Origin: Lysinibacillus sp. KCTC 33748
Lineage (GTDB): Bacteria > Bacillota > Bacilli > Bacillales_A > Planococcaceae
Length of the DNA: 64,000 nucleotides
Assembly (NCBI RefSeq): GCF_002237755.1
Contig: NZ_MWSJ01000001.1
Location: 434,001-498,000, forward strand
Reading direction: 5' to 3'
Under the pieces are notes generated by a model. The model did no database searches. It was not told the origin of the DNA and worked only from the letters and a program-made list of their open reading frames with translations. The translations under genes were made by a program, and so were the position numbers. Shown piece after piece: positions 1 to 7,518 of the stretch (its first letter is position 1; every line of letters starts with the position of its first letter).

Positions 1-190
1 AAGTACTAGTAAAACATCCTTTATTTAAACATTATAGAGGTGAGGCCAAACAAAATGGACGCGTAATTTATACTTATCAAGAAATTCCAAGAAGCTGATT
101 TGTCGAACATTGTCGTAAGTTAATGCTGTAAGAAATGAAATATAAATGTATAATAATGGTATGATTATTTGTGTGTGGAGGGTTATATGA

Positions 191-367
191 ATGGTCAATC
201 TACTCTTGAAACAAATGGAACAAACTCGTGAGATGATGATTCGCTCAGGTGTAGAGAACGGGTTACAAAATGCGAAAACCATTCAACTGAGTCGCAGATT
301 AGATCAGTTAATGAATACTTATTATAGACAGACAACATTTGAAGAAGAAGAGCGTCAAGAAGATTGA
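191..367 (+). CDS. Spo0E-like aspartyl-phosphate phosphatase
   Basis: A 58-residue protein of the Spo0E family, whose members remove phosphate from Spo0A~P or related response regulators and so delay sporulation. The family signature is visible as SRRLDQLMNTYY near residues 34-45, with the SxxLD motif that carries the catalytic aspartate, between two predicted helices. The ATG lies 8 nt after a GGAGGG ribosome binding site at 177-182, which fixes the start. The acidic tail is typical. It is monocistronic and followed by a terminator. The opposite-strand reading frame over 25-282 is treated as a shadow. The family call is firm; the exact phospho-target cannot be told from sequence. Confidence 0.85.
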   Translation: MVNLLLKQMEQTREMMIRSGVENGLQNAKTIQLSRRLDQLMNTYYRQTTFEEEERQED

Positions 368-473
368 AAGAATGTTCCAGTATTCAGAGTATAAACTTTT
401 TAAATAATATGTTTAAAAAGCATTTGGTGGGGAATACTTATTTTGAACACAGCAACATTCTCATTTCCCCTTT

Positions 474-510
474 AGAGCAGTGATACCCCATCAACTGCTC
501 TCTTTTTTTT
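474..510 (+). terminator. Rho-independent terminator after spo0E-like gene
   Basis: Arms AGAGCAGT (474-481) and ACTGCTCT (494-501) pair perfectly and are followed by a C and eight T (503-510). Confidence 0.85.
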
Positions 511-600
511 GTCTTCATTACGTTAAGGAAATTGATTTACTCGTATATATGCAGCGCTTAAAGTTTTTAGTACAAGTTAATAAGAGAAGTTTGAATTATC

Positions 601-670
601 GCACTTATTAAACTACACTTATAGATAAGAATAAGTGCTAATGATTGATCAATTAAAAAAATCAATCATT
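601..670 (+). other. Two consecutive leader hairpins upstream of ykwC
   Basis: GCACTTATT (601-609) pairs with AATAAGTGC (630-638), and AATGATTGAT (640-649) pairs with ATCAATCATT (661-670). Both stems are perfect and lie just before the ribosome binding site of ykwC at 682-687. Neither is followed by a T-run, so they are not ordinary terminators. They may be a protein-binding site or a translational leader. The rest of the 368-697 gap shows only the terminator at 474-510. Confidence 0.4.
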
Positions 671-697
671 GCCTTGATCACAAAGGAGTATGTACAT

Positions 698-1564
698 ATG
701 GGAAAAGAAGGTATTGCATTTGTCGGCACAGGCGTAATGGGTGCTAGTATTATTAAACATTTATTAAAAAATGGTCATGAGGTTACAGTTTTTACACGCT
801 CAAAGGAGAAAGCGGAGCCACTCTTGGCGTTAGGTGCAACTTGGGCAAGTACACCAGCAGAAGCATTTAAACATAAGGAAATTGCTTTTACGATGGTTGG
901 ATATCCTGCGGACGTAGAGGAAGTTTATTTTGGAGATAATGGATTATTTCAAACAGCCGAATCTGGCAATATCGTTATTGATATGACCACTTCCGAGCCA
1001 ACATTAGCAAAGAAAATTTTCGAACATGCTCAAAAAGTTGGAGTAGAAGCGCTGGATGCACCTGTTTCTGGAGGAGATATTGGCGCTCAAAATGGGACAT
1101 TATCAATTATGGTTGGAGGTAGCCAAGCTACATTCAATAAGGTTTTACCAATTATGAAACATTTCGGTGAAAATATTGTTTATCAAGGAGAAGCTGGTGC
1201 AGGGCAGCATGCTAAAATGTGTAATCAGATTGTTATTGCATCTGGAATGATTGGTGTGTGTGAGTCACTGGCTTACGGTTTAAAGGCGGGACTTGATTTA
1301 CCGACAGTATTGCAATCCATTTCTTCTGGTGCAGCAGGCTCTTGGTCGTTAAGTAATTTAGCCCCTCGCATGATCAAAGGAGATTACGCACCAGGCTTTT
1401 ATATTAAGCATTTTGTAAAGGATATGAAAATAGCATTAGATGAATCTAAAAAAATGGGGATTACATTGCCAGGTCTAACACTCGCTTATGATATGTATGA
1501 AAGGCTAATAGAAGAGGGCTACGGTGAAAACGGTACTCAGGCACTTTTAAAGGCCTATCATTAA
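698..1564 (+). CDS. ykwC: beta-hydroxyacid dehydrogenase, YkwC-like (3-hydroxyisobutyrate dehydrogenase family)
   Basis: A 288-residue NAD(P)-dependent cytosolic dehydrogenase that oxidises a beta-hydroxyacid to its semialdehyde; the natural substrate is not fixed by sequence. The Rossmann motif GTGVMG is at residues 10-15, the family substrate-binding segment DAPVSGGDIGAQNGT is near 120-134, and the catalytic lysine lies in QHAKMCNQ near 170. Length and sequence agree closely with Bacillus subtilis YkwC (288 aa). The ATG at 698 is chosen because it sits behind AAAGGAG (682-688); an in-frame ATG at 635 lacks such a site and lies among leader hairpins. Followed by its own terminator, so it is probably transcribed alone. 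Confidence 0.88.
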   Translation: MGKEGIAFVGTGVMGASIIKHLLKNGHEVTVFTRSKEKAEPLLALGATWASTPAEAFKHKEIAFTMVGYPADVEEVYFGDNGLFQTAESGNIVIDMTTSEPTLAKKIFEHAQKVGVEALDAPVSGGDIGAQNGTLSIMVGGSQATFNKVLPIMKHFGENIVYQGEAGAGQHAKMCNQIVIASGMIGVCESLAYGLKAGLDLPTVLQSISSGAAGSWSLSNLAPRMIKGDYAPGFYIKHFVKDMKIALDESKKMGITLPGLTLAYDMYERLIEEGYGENGTQALLKAYH

Positions 1565-1599
1565 AGATTAACAAAACGAAGAATCATAATTTTAGAAAG

Positions 1600-1643
1600 C
1601 CCGAAGTATCATCTTTTGAAAGGATGAGCACTTCGGGTTTTCT
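1600..1643 (+). terminator. Terminator after ykwC
   Basis: CCCGAAGT (1600-1607) pairs with ACTTCGGG (1630-1637), with extra CATC/GATG pairing inside, followed by TTTTCTT. Confidence 0.75.
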
Positions 1644-1763
1644 TATATAAAGCAGCTCATTAACAATACTGAAAATAGCATGCTTGTTGGTTCTGCCCGT
1701 AGAATTCAAGTGGATAAAAATGTCTAATCAATACACTTGAGAAAATAGTTAACTACGGCAGCA

Positions 1764-2156
1764 TTACTCTTTATCAAAAAGTTTTGCGTCTAAAGAAAAA
1801 CTAGATGCCCCTGCAAGTGCAAAGTATAAGGCCATTGCCGCTAAAGCTAAATCAAATTCATATCCGGCTAAGCCGTTTTCTCCGATAAAGCCAACGCTAA
1901 GCTTCGCTGTGAAAATAGCAACGATCATTGTTATTGTCAATAAAGCACCGATAAGTCTTGTACCTAAGCCTAAAATAATGGCTACACCACCGACTAGTTC
2001 TATAATGGCAACAATATAAGCCATGAAGCCTGGAATACCAATGGCATCAAAATAATCAGCTGTGAAGCCGATACCTCCCTGAAACTTTTGGAAACCGTGA
2101 GTTGCAAAAATAATGCCAAGCACCACACGTAAAATAGTTGAACCGATATTTTGCAT
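1764..2156 (-). CDS. DoxX family membrane protein
   Basis: A 130-residue integral membrane protein of the DoxX family with four predicted transmembrane helices. The N-terminal signature ILRVVLGIIFATHGFQKF is followed by helices near residues 45-65, 70-90 and 102-120. Relatives include CatD of Bacillus subtilis, part of the CatDE catechol/quinone detoxification pair controlled by YodB and CatR. The start follows AAAGGAG with good spacing. It is divergently transcribed from a YodB-like HxlR regulator across a 158-bp gap, which suggests that regulator controls it. No dioxygenase gene (catE) is adjacent. The biochemical activity of this family is poorly defined, so only the family is claimed. Confidence 0.82.
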   Translation of the reverse strand: MQNIGSTILRVVLGIIFATHGFQKFQGGIGFTADYFDAIGIPGFMAYIVAIIELVGGVAIILGLGTRLIGALLTITMIVAIFTAKLSVGFIGENGLAGYEFDLALAAMALYFALAGASSFSLDAKLFDKE

Positions 2157-2194
2157 AGTTAAATAAACTCCTTTTGTTTTTTAGCTTACATTTC

Positions 2195-2278
2195 GTAACT
2201 TAGTTTATTTTTAAAAACAACTTTTGTCAAGTAACTAAATTTTATTTTTGAAAATGATTTTCGAAAAAATGATATACT
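2195..2278. promoter_or_regulatory. Divergent control region between doxX and HxlR gene
   Basis: The hexamer GTAACT occurs at 2195-2200 and 2231-2236. A palindrome TGAAAATGATTTTCG (2249-2263, perfect core GAAAAT-G-ATTTTC) overlaps a TTGAAA (2248-2253) that could be the -35 of the HxlR gene, with TATACT at 2273-2278 as the -10 (19-bp spacer). The palindrome resembles a Fur box at 11 of 14 defined positions, but its place over the promoter equally fits an operator of the HxlR protein itself. Confidence 0.45.
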
Positions 2279-2314
2279 CTTATATAAGAACAAAACACAT
2301 TGGAGGCAGGAAAA

Positions 2315-2632
2315 TTGGATCAAAAAAAAATTTGTCCACGATTTGAAAAAGCACTAAAAATATTAAATCATAGCTGGAACACCCTGCTTATTTATCAGTT
2401 ATTGGAAGGTCCTCAACGATACTCAACGATAAAAAATAATGTGGGTATTAGCAGTCGTGTGTTAACGGAAAGATTAAAAGAGTTAGAGATTGAGAACATT
2501 GTGGAGCGCACAGTTATTCCATCAACACCAGTAGTGATTGAATACAAGCTAACAGAAAAAGGACATGCACTTGCACCGGTCCTTAAAGCAATTGAACAAT
2601 GGTCTTCTATGTGGGTGAATATAGAAGAATAG
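2315..2632 (+). CDS. HxlR family regulator, YodB-like, redox-sensing candidate
   Basis: A 105-residue winged-helix DNA-binding protein of the HxlR (DUF24) family. The HTH and wing are seen in YSTIKNNVGISSRVLTERLK and the following PVVIEYKLTEKG. Its sequence resembles Bacillus subtilis YodB, a repressor of quinone/diamide response genes. A single cysteine at residue 7 (sequence KKICPRFEKA) matches the conserved N-terminal redox cysteine of YodB (Cys6). The TTG at 2315 is chosen as start because GGAGGCAGG (2302-2310) precedes it; the in-frame TTG at 2300 would overlap that site. It faces the doxX gene, which is its likely target. Electrophile or quinone sensing is inferred from family and the cysteine. 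Confidence 0.8.
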   Translation: MDQKKICPRFEKALKILNHSWNTLLIYQLLEGPQRYSTIKNNVGISSRVLTERLKELEIENIVERTVIPSTPVVIEYKLTEKGHALAPVLKAIEQWSSMWVNIEE

Positions 2633-2640
2633 TAAGAAGG

Positions 2641-2672
2641 ATATCCAAGCGAGGGGGCTTGGATATTTTTTT
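2641..2672 (+). terminator. Terminator after HxlR gene
   Basis: ATATCCAAGC (2641-2650) pairs with GCTTGGATAT (2657-2666) followed by T-rich tail. A near copy of this hairpin occurs at 3058-3092. Confidence 0.85.
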
Positions 2673-2824
2673 AGAGTTGAACAATGGTCAAGGAAAATGA
2701 TGCTAACTACCGTTCCTCCATCTTGTTGTTGCTACTGTCGCTTCGCACATAAAATACATTGCTGAAGTTTTTTTAGTTTTATTAATTAGCTTTCATACAA
2801 GATGATACATGTTATGTGAAGTGA

Positions 2825-2986
2825 TTGATCTTCGTTACGACTGGGCGACTCCTCGGGGATCAGCGATAGAGGAACGAAGGCTAAAAGCATCACGTCCTGT
2901 GATAACGCCTTCGTGACCAACATCCTGTTGCCCCAAGCGGCTCATCGGAAGCCCCCAGAAAAGCGCCCAGTTGGAACGGAAATCAA
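2825..2986 (+). repeat. Interspersed MITE-like repeat, copy A
   Basis: A 162-bp non-coding element in the 625-bp gap before the MFS gene. It opens with TTGATC...GACTGGGCG and closes with CGCCCAGT...GGAAATCAA, which form imperfect terminal inverted repeats of about 23 bp. The same element recurs at 19766-20080, 38194-38374 (reverse) and 60008-60116 (truncated). The body holds a three-stem motif at 2874-2930: ACGAAGGC/GCCTTCGT, ATCAC/GTGAT and CAACA/TGTTG. No open frame of note. The rest of the gap (2673-2824, 2987-3057) shows nothing I can name. Confidence 0.8.
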
Positions 2987-3057
2987 TCCCACGCTTTGCG
3001 GAAGAATCATACTTTACTCAAAACTTAATTAACAAAATAGTTTTCAAAAAACATATT

Positions 3058-3092
3058 GATATCCAAGCGTGGAGAGCTTGGATATCTTTTTT
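3058..3092 (+). terminator. Second, near-identical terminator hairpin
   Basis: GATATCCAAGC (3058-3068) pairs with GCTTGGATATC (3076-3086) followed by six T. It repeats the terminator at 2641-2672 on the far side of repeat copy A, suggesting a duplication around the element. Confidence 0.75.
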
Positions 3093-3257
3093 ATTATGAG
3101 TAGCTCGCAGCAAAGGTGGAGATTCGTTCATTTTAGAGTGTTAGTTAAATAAAAATGCATGTATATTGTAAATAGTGTTAATTTTCATTAAATAAAAGGT
3201 ATTTTTTATTACATGAGGGAATTTATTTAATAATATAGAGAATGGGAGGAGGGTTTT

Positions 3258-4586
3258 ATGAAGCGGAATTCAACAGTAGACGTTCAGCATCGGAGTCAGT
3301 TAGCACTTTATTTATCATTGCCAATTTTGTCGTGGGCATTTTATGATTTTGCGAATACAATATTTTCTTCAAATATTAATACGATATTTTTCCCGTTTTA
3401 TATGGATGAGGTTTTAGGGACGAATGAGGTAATGCAGCAAGTGGCAAGCACGTTTATTTCTTATGCGAATGCGATTGCTAGCCTGTTCCTCGTTGTTTTT
3501 TCGCCACTTTTTGGAGTATGGATTGATCAAACAGGCTATAAAAAGAGATTTATAGTATGGTTTGCATCTATTTCTATCTTCTTTACTTTTATGATGGGGA
3601 TTTTTGCGAATTTACAGACGCCAACAAATTTTTCAGGTGTGCCTCTTAGTTTGTTTTTAGTTGTAGCTAGTTTTATCATCGCAAAATTTTTCTTTAATTC
3701 CAGTCTAGTATTTTATGATTCCATGATGGGAGATTTAGGGACAAAAGAGGAAATGCCCCTTATTTCTGGCTATGGGGTAGCGATTGGGTATCTTGGTACA
3801 ATCTTGGGACTACTTGTTTATTTGTACGTAGGAAACAGTGGTTTCCATCGAGCATTTATTCCGACTGCCATTTTATATTTATTATTTTCTTTGCCATTAT
3901 TTTTTATTAATAAAGATACACCAATACCAGCGTCTCAACGAAAGCCTATTAAATTTTTAGATGGGTATAAGGAAATTGTTCAAACCTTTAAGGACATGAA
4001 GCAATATAAAGCTATTTTCACCTTTATGATTGCTTACTTCTTTTTAAATGATGCAATTGCAACAACTATTGCAATGATGGCTGTATATGCAACAACAATC
4101 GTAGGCTTTACTTCAGGTCAATTTATCGTACTTTATTTAGTGTCTACGGTGTCAACTATTATTGGCTCTTTTGCATTTGGTTATATTACAAAAGCAATCG
4201 GAGCCAAACGTGCGATAACCATGGTGGCAATATTAATGATAGTTGCTTTAGCATTTGCTGTTTTTGCGACTGAGCAATGGATGTTCTGGCTTGCAGGTAG
4301 TATGTTTGGCGTATCGCTAGGATCCATGTGGGTAACATCTAGAACATATATTATTGAATTGTCTCCAGAAGAAAAACGGGGTCAGTTTTTTGGCTTATTT
4401 GCATTTTCGGGTAAAGTATCCTCCATTATCGGGCCAGCAGTCTACGGAACCGTTACGTTATGGATGAAAGAATATGGAACGCTAGCAAGTCGTGTTGCGT
4501 TATCGACATTAATTGTAATGACGATAATTGGCCTATTGATACATTTAAAAGTCAATGGCTCAAAAGTTGGAGATGATATTAGATAA
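3258..4586 (+). CDS. MFS transporter, UMF1/Atg22-like family
   Basis: A 442-residue membrane transporter with about twelve predicted helices. The N-terminal segment WAFYDFANTIFSSNIN is the hallmark of the UMF1 (unknown major facilitator 1, Atg22-like) family, and the loop GVWIDQTGYKKRFI after the second helix is the MFS motif A region. Substrates of the bacterial family are not established; efflux of amino acids or small metabolites is known only for the fungal Atg22 branch. Start follows GGGAGGAGGG at ideal spacing. Monocistronic; a weak hairpin near 4643-4656 may end it. Confidence 0.82.
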   Translation: MKRNSTVDVQHRSQLALYLSLPILSWAFYDFANTIFSSNINTIFFPFYMDEVLGTNEVMQQVASTFISYANAIASLFLVVFSPLFGVWIDQTGYKKRFIVWFASISIFFTFMMGIFANLQTPTNFSGVPLSLFLVVASFIIAKFFFNSSLVFYDSMMGDLGTKEEMPLISGYGVAIGYLGTILGLLVYLYVGNSGFHRAFIPTAILYLLFSLPLFFINKDTPIPASQRKPIKFLDGYKEIVQTFKDMKQYKAIFTFMIAYFFLNDAIATTIAMMAVYATTIVGFTSGQFIVLYLVSTVSTIIGSFAFGYITKAIGAKRAITMVAILMIVALAFAVFATEQWMFWLAGSMFGVSLGSMWVTSRTYIIELSPEEKRGQFFGLFAFSGKVSSIIGPAVYGTVTLWMKEYGTLASRVALSTLIVMTIIGLLIHLKVNGSKVGDDIR

Positions 4587-4800
4587 GACATATACGCATT
4601 TCATGTATATTCGGCTGAACGCTTTCCTGAGGGCGTTTGATGAGCCATTTGGCTTTTCGTTTTCTGTATGGTAGTTCACCCGTGTTATGGATGTCGAGCC
4701 ATGTTAGTGATAAAAATGGAAAAAGCAAGTAGGAGAAATGTATCGCCTATGATACAATTGAATTATAAATAGAAGTTGGATAGAAAGGAGCGGGGTTGCT

Positions 4801-5703
4801 TTGGAACATAAAGGTATATTATTAGAAAGTGGCACAAATGAGCTAGAAATTGTTGAATTTGAAGTAGCTAATAATAAATTTGGTATTAACGTTATTAAAG
4901 TAAAGGAAATTATTCAACCGATTCCAGTAACATTTATTCCACACGCGCACCCGCATGTAGAGGGGATTATTCAATTACGAGGTGAGGTATTACCAGTAGT
5001 TGATATGCTCCGAGTATTAGGTATTCAAAGTCAAGAGCGTAGTTCTCAGCAAAAATATATTGTAGCTGAGTTTAATAAACAGCGTGTAGTATTTCATGTA
5101 GATAATGTAACACAGATTCACCGAATCTCATGGAATCAAATCGAGAAGCCATCTGATATGTATCAGGGAGGAACATCACAAGTTATCGGTGTTATTAAGC
5201 AAAACGAGCAAATGATTTTATTGCTTGATTTCGAGAGAATTATGGTAGACATAAATCCAGACTCTGGTATTAGTGTAGATGCCGTTAAAAAGCTTGGTAA
5301 ACGTGAGCGTTCTGAAAAACGAATTTTAATTGCAGAAGATTCACCATTACTACGTAAGCTTTTATTCGATACTATGAATGAAGCAGGTTATGAGAATGTT
5401 GAATTCTTTGAAAACGGCCATGATGCTTATGAATACCTCCAAGCTATCGTTAAAAGTGGTAGTGATGTAGCCGAGCATATTCAATTAGTTGTGACGGACA
5501 TTGAAATGCCACAAATGGATGGGCATCATTTAACGCGTAAAATAAAGGAGCATCCAGATCTCCAAAAGCTTCCTGTCATTATTTTCTCAAGCTTAATTAC
5601 GGATGATCTTCGTCATAAAGGTGACCAAGTAGGTGCAGAGGATCAAATTAGTAAGCCAGAAATTACGGAGCTTATTTTACGAATCGACCAACTTATCATA
5701 TAA
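4801..5703 (+). CDS. cheV: Chemotaxis coupling protein CheV (CheW-receiver fusion)
   Basis: A 300-residue cytoplasmic adaptor joining chemoreceptors to the CheA kinase. Residues about 12-155 form a CheW-like domain (EIVEFEVANNKFGIN, then GIIQLRGEVLPVVDM), and residues about 174-300 form a receiver domain. The receiver has the acidic pair in IAEDSP, the phospho-acceptor Asp233 in VTDIEMPQMDG, and the conserved lysine in SKPE. Length matches Bacillus subtilis CheV (303 aa). The TTG start at 4801 lies 10 nt after AAAGGAG (4784-4790). Transcribed alone, followed by a terminator. CheV phosphorylation by CheA contributes to adaptation to attractant in Bacillus. Confidence 0.95.
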   Translation: MEHKGILLESGTNELEIVEFEVANNKFGINVIKVKEIIQPIPVTFIPHAHPHVEGIIQLRGEVLPVVDMLRVLGIQSQERSSQQKYIVAEFNKQRVVFHVDNVTQIHRISWNQIEKPSDMYQGGTSQVIGVIKQNEQMILLLDFERIMVDINPDSGISVDAVKKLGKRERSEKRILIAEDSPLLRKLLFDTMNEAGYENVEFFENGHDAYEYLQAIVKSGSDVAEHIQLVVTDIEMPQMDGHHLTRKIKEHPDLQKLPVIIFSSLITDDLRHKGDQVGAEDQISKPEITELILRIDQLII

Positions 5704-5793
5704 AATAAAATTTTATTATGTTTTTTAAAAGTTGGAAAAGGTACTTCACAATATTAATAATGGGTATCCTGAAAGAATATTAATAATGCAAGA

Positions 5794-5828
5794 AAGTCGG
5801 ATGCCTCTTATAGGCTCCGGCTTTTTTT
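5794..5828 (+). terminator. Terminator after cheV
   Basis: AAGTCGGA-GCC pairs with GGC-TCCGGCTT with one mismatch and is followed by seven T at about 5822-5828. Confidence 0.7.
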
Positions 5829-5964
5829 GTATAGATACATGAGGCTAGGAACAAAATAATAAAGTTCTATTTGTTGAGGTGTCTATACAATGTTCATAGA
5901 TATGTTCACCTCAATATTTAATGTAGATCCATTAATACTATGCATGCGCTAAGGAAGTGATTAT

Positions 5965-7518
5965 TTGAATGAATTAAAAACCGCTATTATCGATATTGGC
6001 TCAAACACCGTTCGCTTAGTGTTGTATCGATATGATAAAGATGAGGGACTTCGTGAGATTGGAAATATTAAAACGGTTGCACGTCTACGTACATATTTAC
6101 AGCCCTCTGGTGAAATGTCTGAAGAAGGTATACAAGTATTAACAGAAACATTATTGACTTATAAAGCAATACTTGATGATTATGAAGTGACTGATGTTAA
6201 AGCTGCTGCAACAGCTGCAATCCGTCAGGCAACCAATAGAGAAGAAATACTGACCTTAATGAAAAAACAGACAGGCATTCAAATAGAGCTTTTAACTGAA
6301 GAAGAAGAGGCATATTATGGCTTTGTTGCAGTGGCGCATTCTATAGGCACAAAGTCTGCTGTAACGATTGATATTGGTGGCGGTAGTACAGAAATAACGC
6401 TATTTGAAAATAAAGAACTACAGAAATCTCATAGTTTTGCGTTTGGTACAGTTTCTTTAAAGCAACGTTTCGTAAAGGGCGAGATTATGAATGGTAGTGA
6501 AAAAAAGGAACTTATTGCATTTGTGAAGGAACAGTTCAAATCACTTTCATGGATTCAGAATATCGGTTTACCGATTATTGCTATTGGCGGTAGTGCTCGA
6601 AATATTGCCCAAATTCATCAACAAAAACATGCATATCCAATCGCAAGTGTACATGGCTACGAAATGACGCAGGGCAATTTAGATGAGCTTAGTGTATTTT
6701 TAAATAATTTAAGCTTTCATGATTTAAAACAGTTAGATGGGCTTTCGACAGATCGTGCGGATATTATCGTTCCTGCATTAGAGGTTTTCAATGTATTAAT
6801 GGAAGTTGTCGGCAGTAAATTGTTCAAGATAACAAAAAAAGGTTTGCGAGAAGGGCTCATTATACAGCGTATTTTACAAACGGATAAAAGTGCATTTGAT
6901 AAGTACAATGTGTTTGAGGGAAACGCTAAAAGATTTGCTCGTCGGTATGGTCGTTCCGAAGGAGAAGCGGACTATTTGATGCATTTAACAGATCAATTGT
7001 ACCGTGAATGTTGCCACTTTGGTTATTTACAACATCATCCTAAAGATTTGCACTTATTGTCGAAAGCGGCGAGGGTGTTTAATATTGGGGAGTATATTGA
7101 GTTAAGTTCGGCTAGTCAGCATACTTTTTATTTAATTGCCAACCAATCTATCGAGGGGTTAAGTCATAAGGAACGTGTAAAATTAGCACTTTTAGCTTCG
7201 TATAAAAATAAAGATTATTATCAGCGATTCGCTGCTCCGTTTACAGAATGGATGAGTCGTGAGGAGTATCGTAAAATACGAGACTTTGGTGCTTTTTTGA
7301 AATTTATCTATGCGTTAAATGTGTCTAAACGAACAATAGTTAAAACTATAAAGATGCAAACAAAAGAGGATTATGTACAGCTTAGCATTTATGTGAAAAA
7401 CAATGCGGCCGCTGAAAAATACCAAGCAAACCGACAAAAAAAACATCTAGAACGCGCACTAAAGATACCGATAAAAATAAACTTTGTGGAAGTAGGGTTG
7501 AACAATTATGACAACTGA
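5965..7518 (+). CDS. ppx: Exopolyphosphatase, Ppx/GppA family
   Basis: A 517-residue cytoplasmic enzyme that removes terminal phosphates from polyphosphate, or hydrolyses pppGpp in GppA-type members. The actin-like ATPase fold is evident: IIDIGSNTVRLVLY at residues 8-21, the catalytic-region segment with ELLTEEEEAYYGF near 108-120, DIGGGSTEIT near 136-145, and GGSARNIA near 208-215. The C-terminal half (from about 310) is the HD-like extension seen in long Ppx proteins. TTG start behind AAGGAAG. It overlaps ppk by 11 bp, so the degrading and synthesising enzymes of polyphosphate share one transcript. Confidence 0.92.
   Translation: MNELKTAIIDIGSNTVRLVLYRYDKDEGLREIGNIKTVARLRTYLQPSGEMSEEGIQVLTETLLTYKAILDDYEVTDVKAAATAAIRQATNREEILTLMKKQTGIQIELLTEEEEAYYGFVAVAHSIGTKSAVTIDIGGGSTEITLFENKELQKSHSFAFGTVSLKQRFVKGEIMNGSEKKELIAFVKEQFKSLSWIQNIGLPIIAIGGSARNIAQIHQQKHAYPIASVHGYEMTQGNLDELSVFLNNLSFHDLKQLDGLSTDRADIIVPALEVFNVLMEVVGSKLFKITKKGLREGLIIQRILQTDKSAFDKYNVFEGNAKRFARRYGRSEGEADYLMHLTDQLYRECCHFGYLQHHPKDLHLLSKAARVFNIGEYIELSSASQHTFYLIANQSIEGLSHKERVKLALLASYKNKDYYQRFAAPFTEWMSREEYRKIRDFGAFLKFIYALNVSKRTIVKTIKMQTKEDYVQLSIYVKNNAAAEKYQANRQKKHLERALKIPIKINFVEVGLNNYDN

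Noticed and set aside
25..282. 85-codon minus-strand frame
   Set aside because: It overlaps the spo0E-like gene, which has a clear family motif and ribosome binding site.
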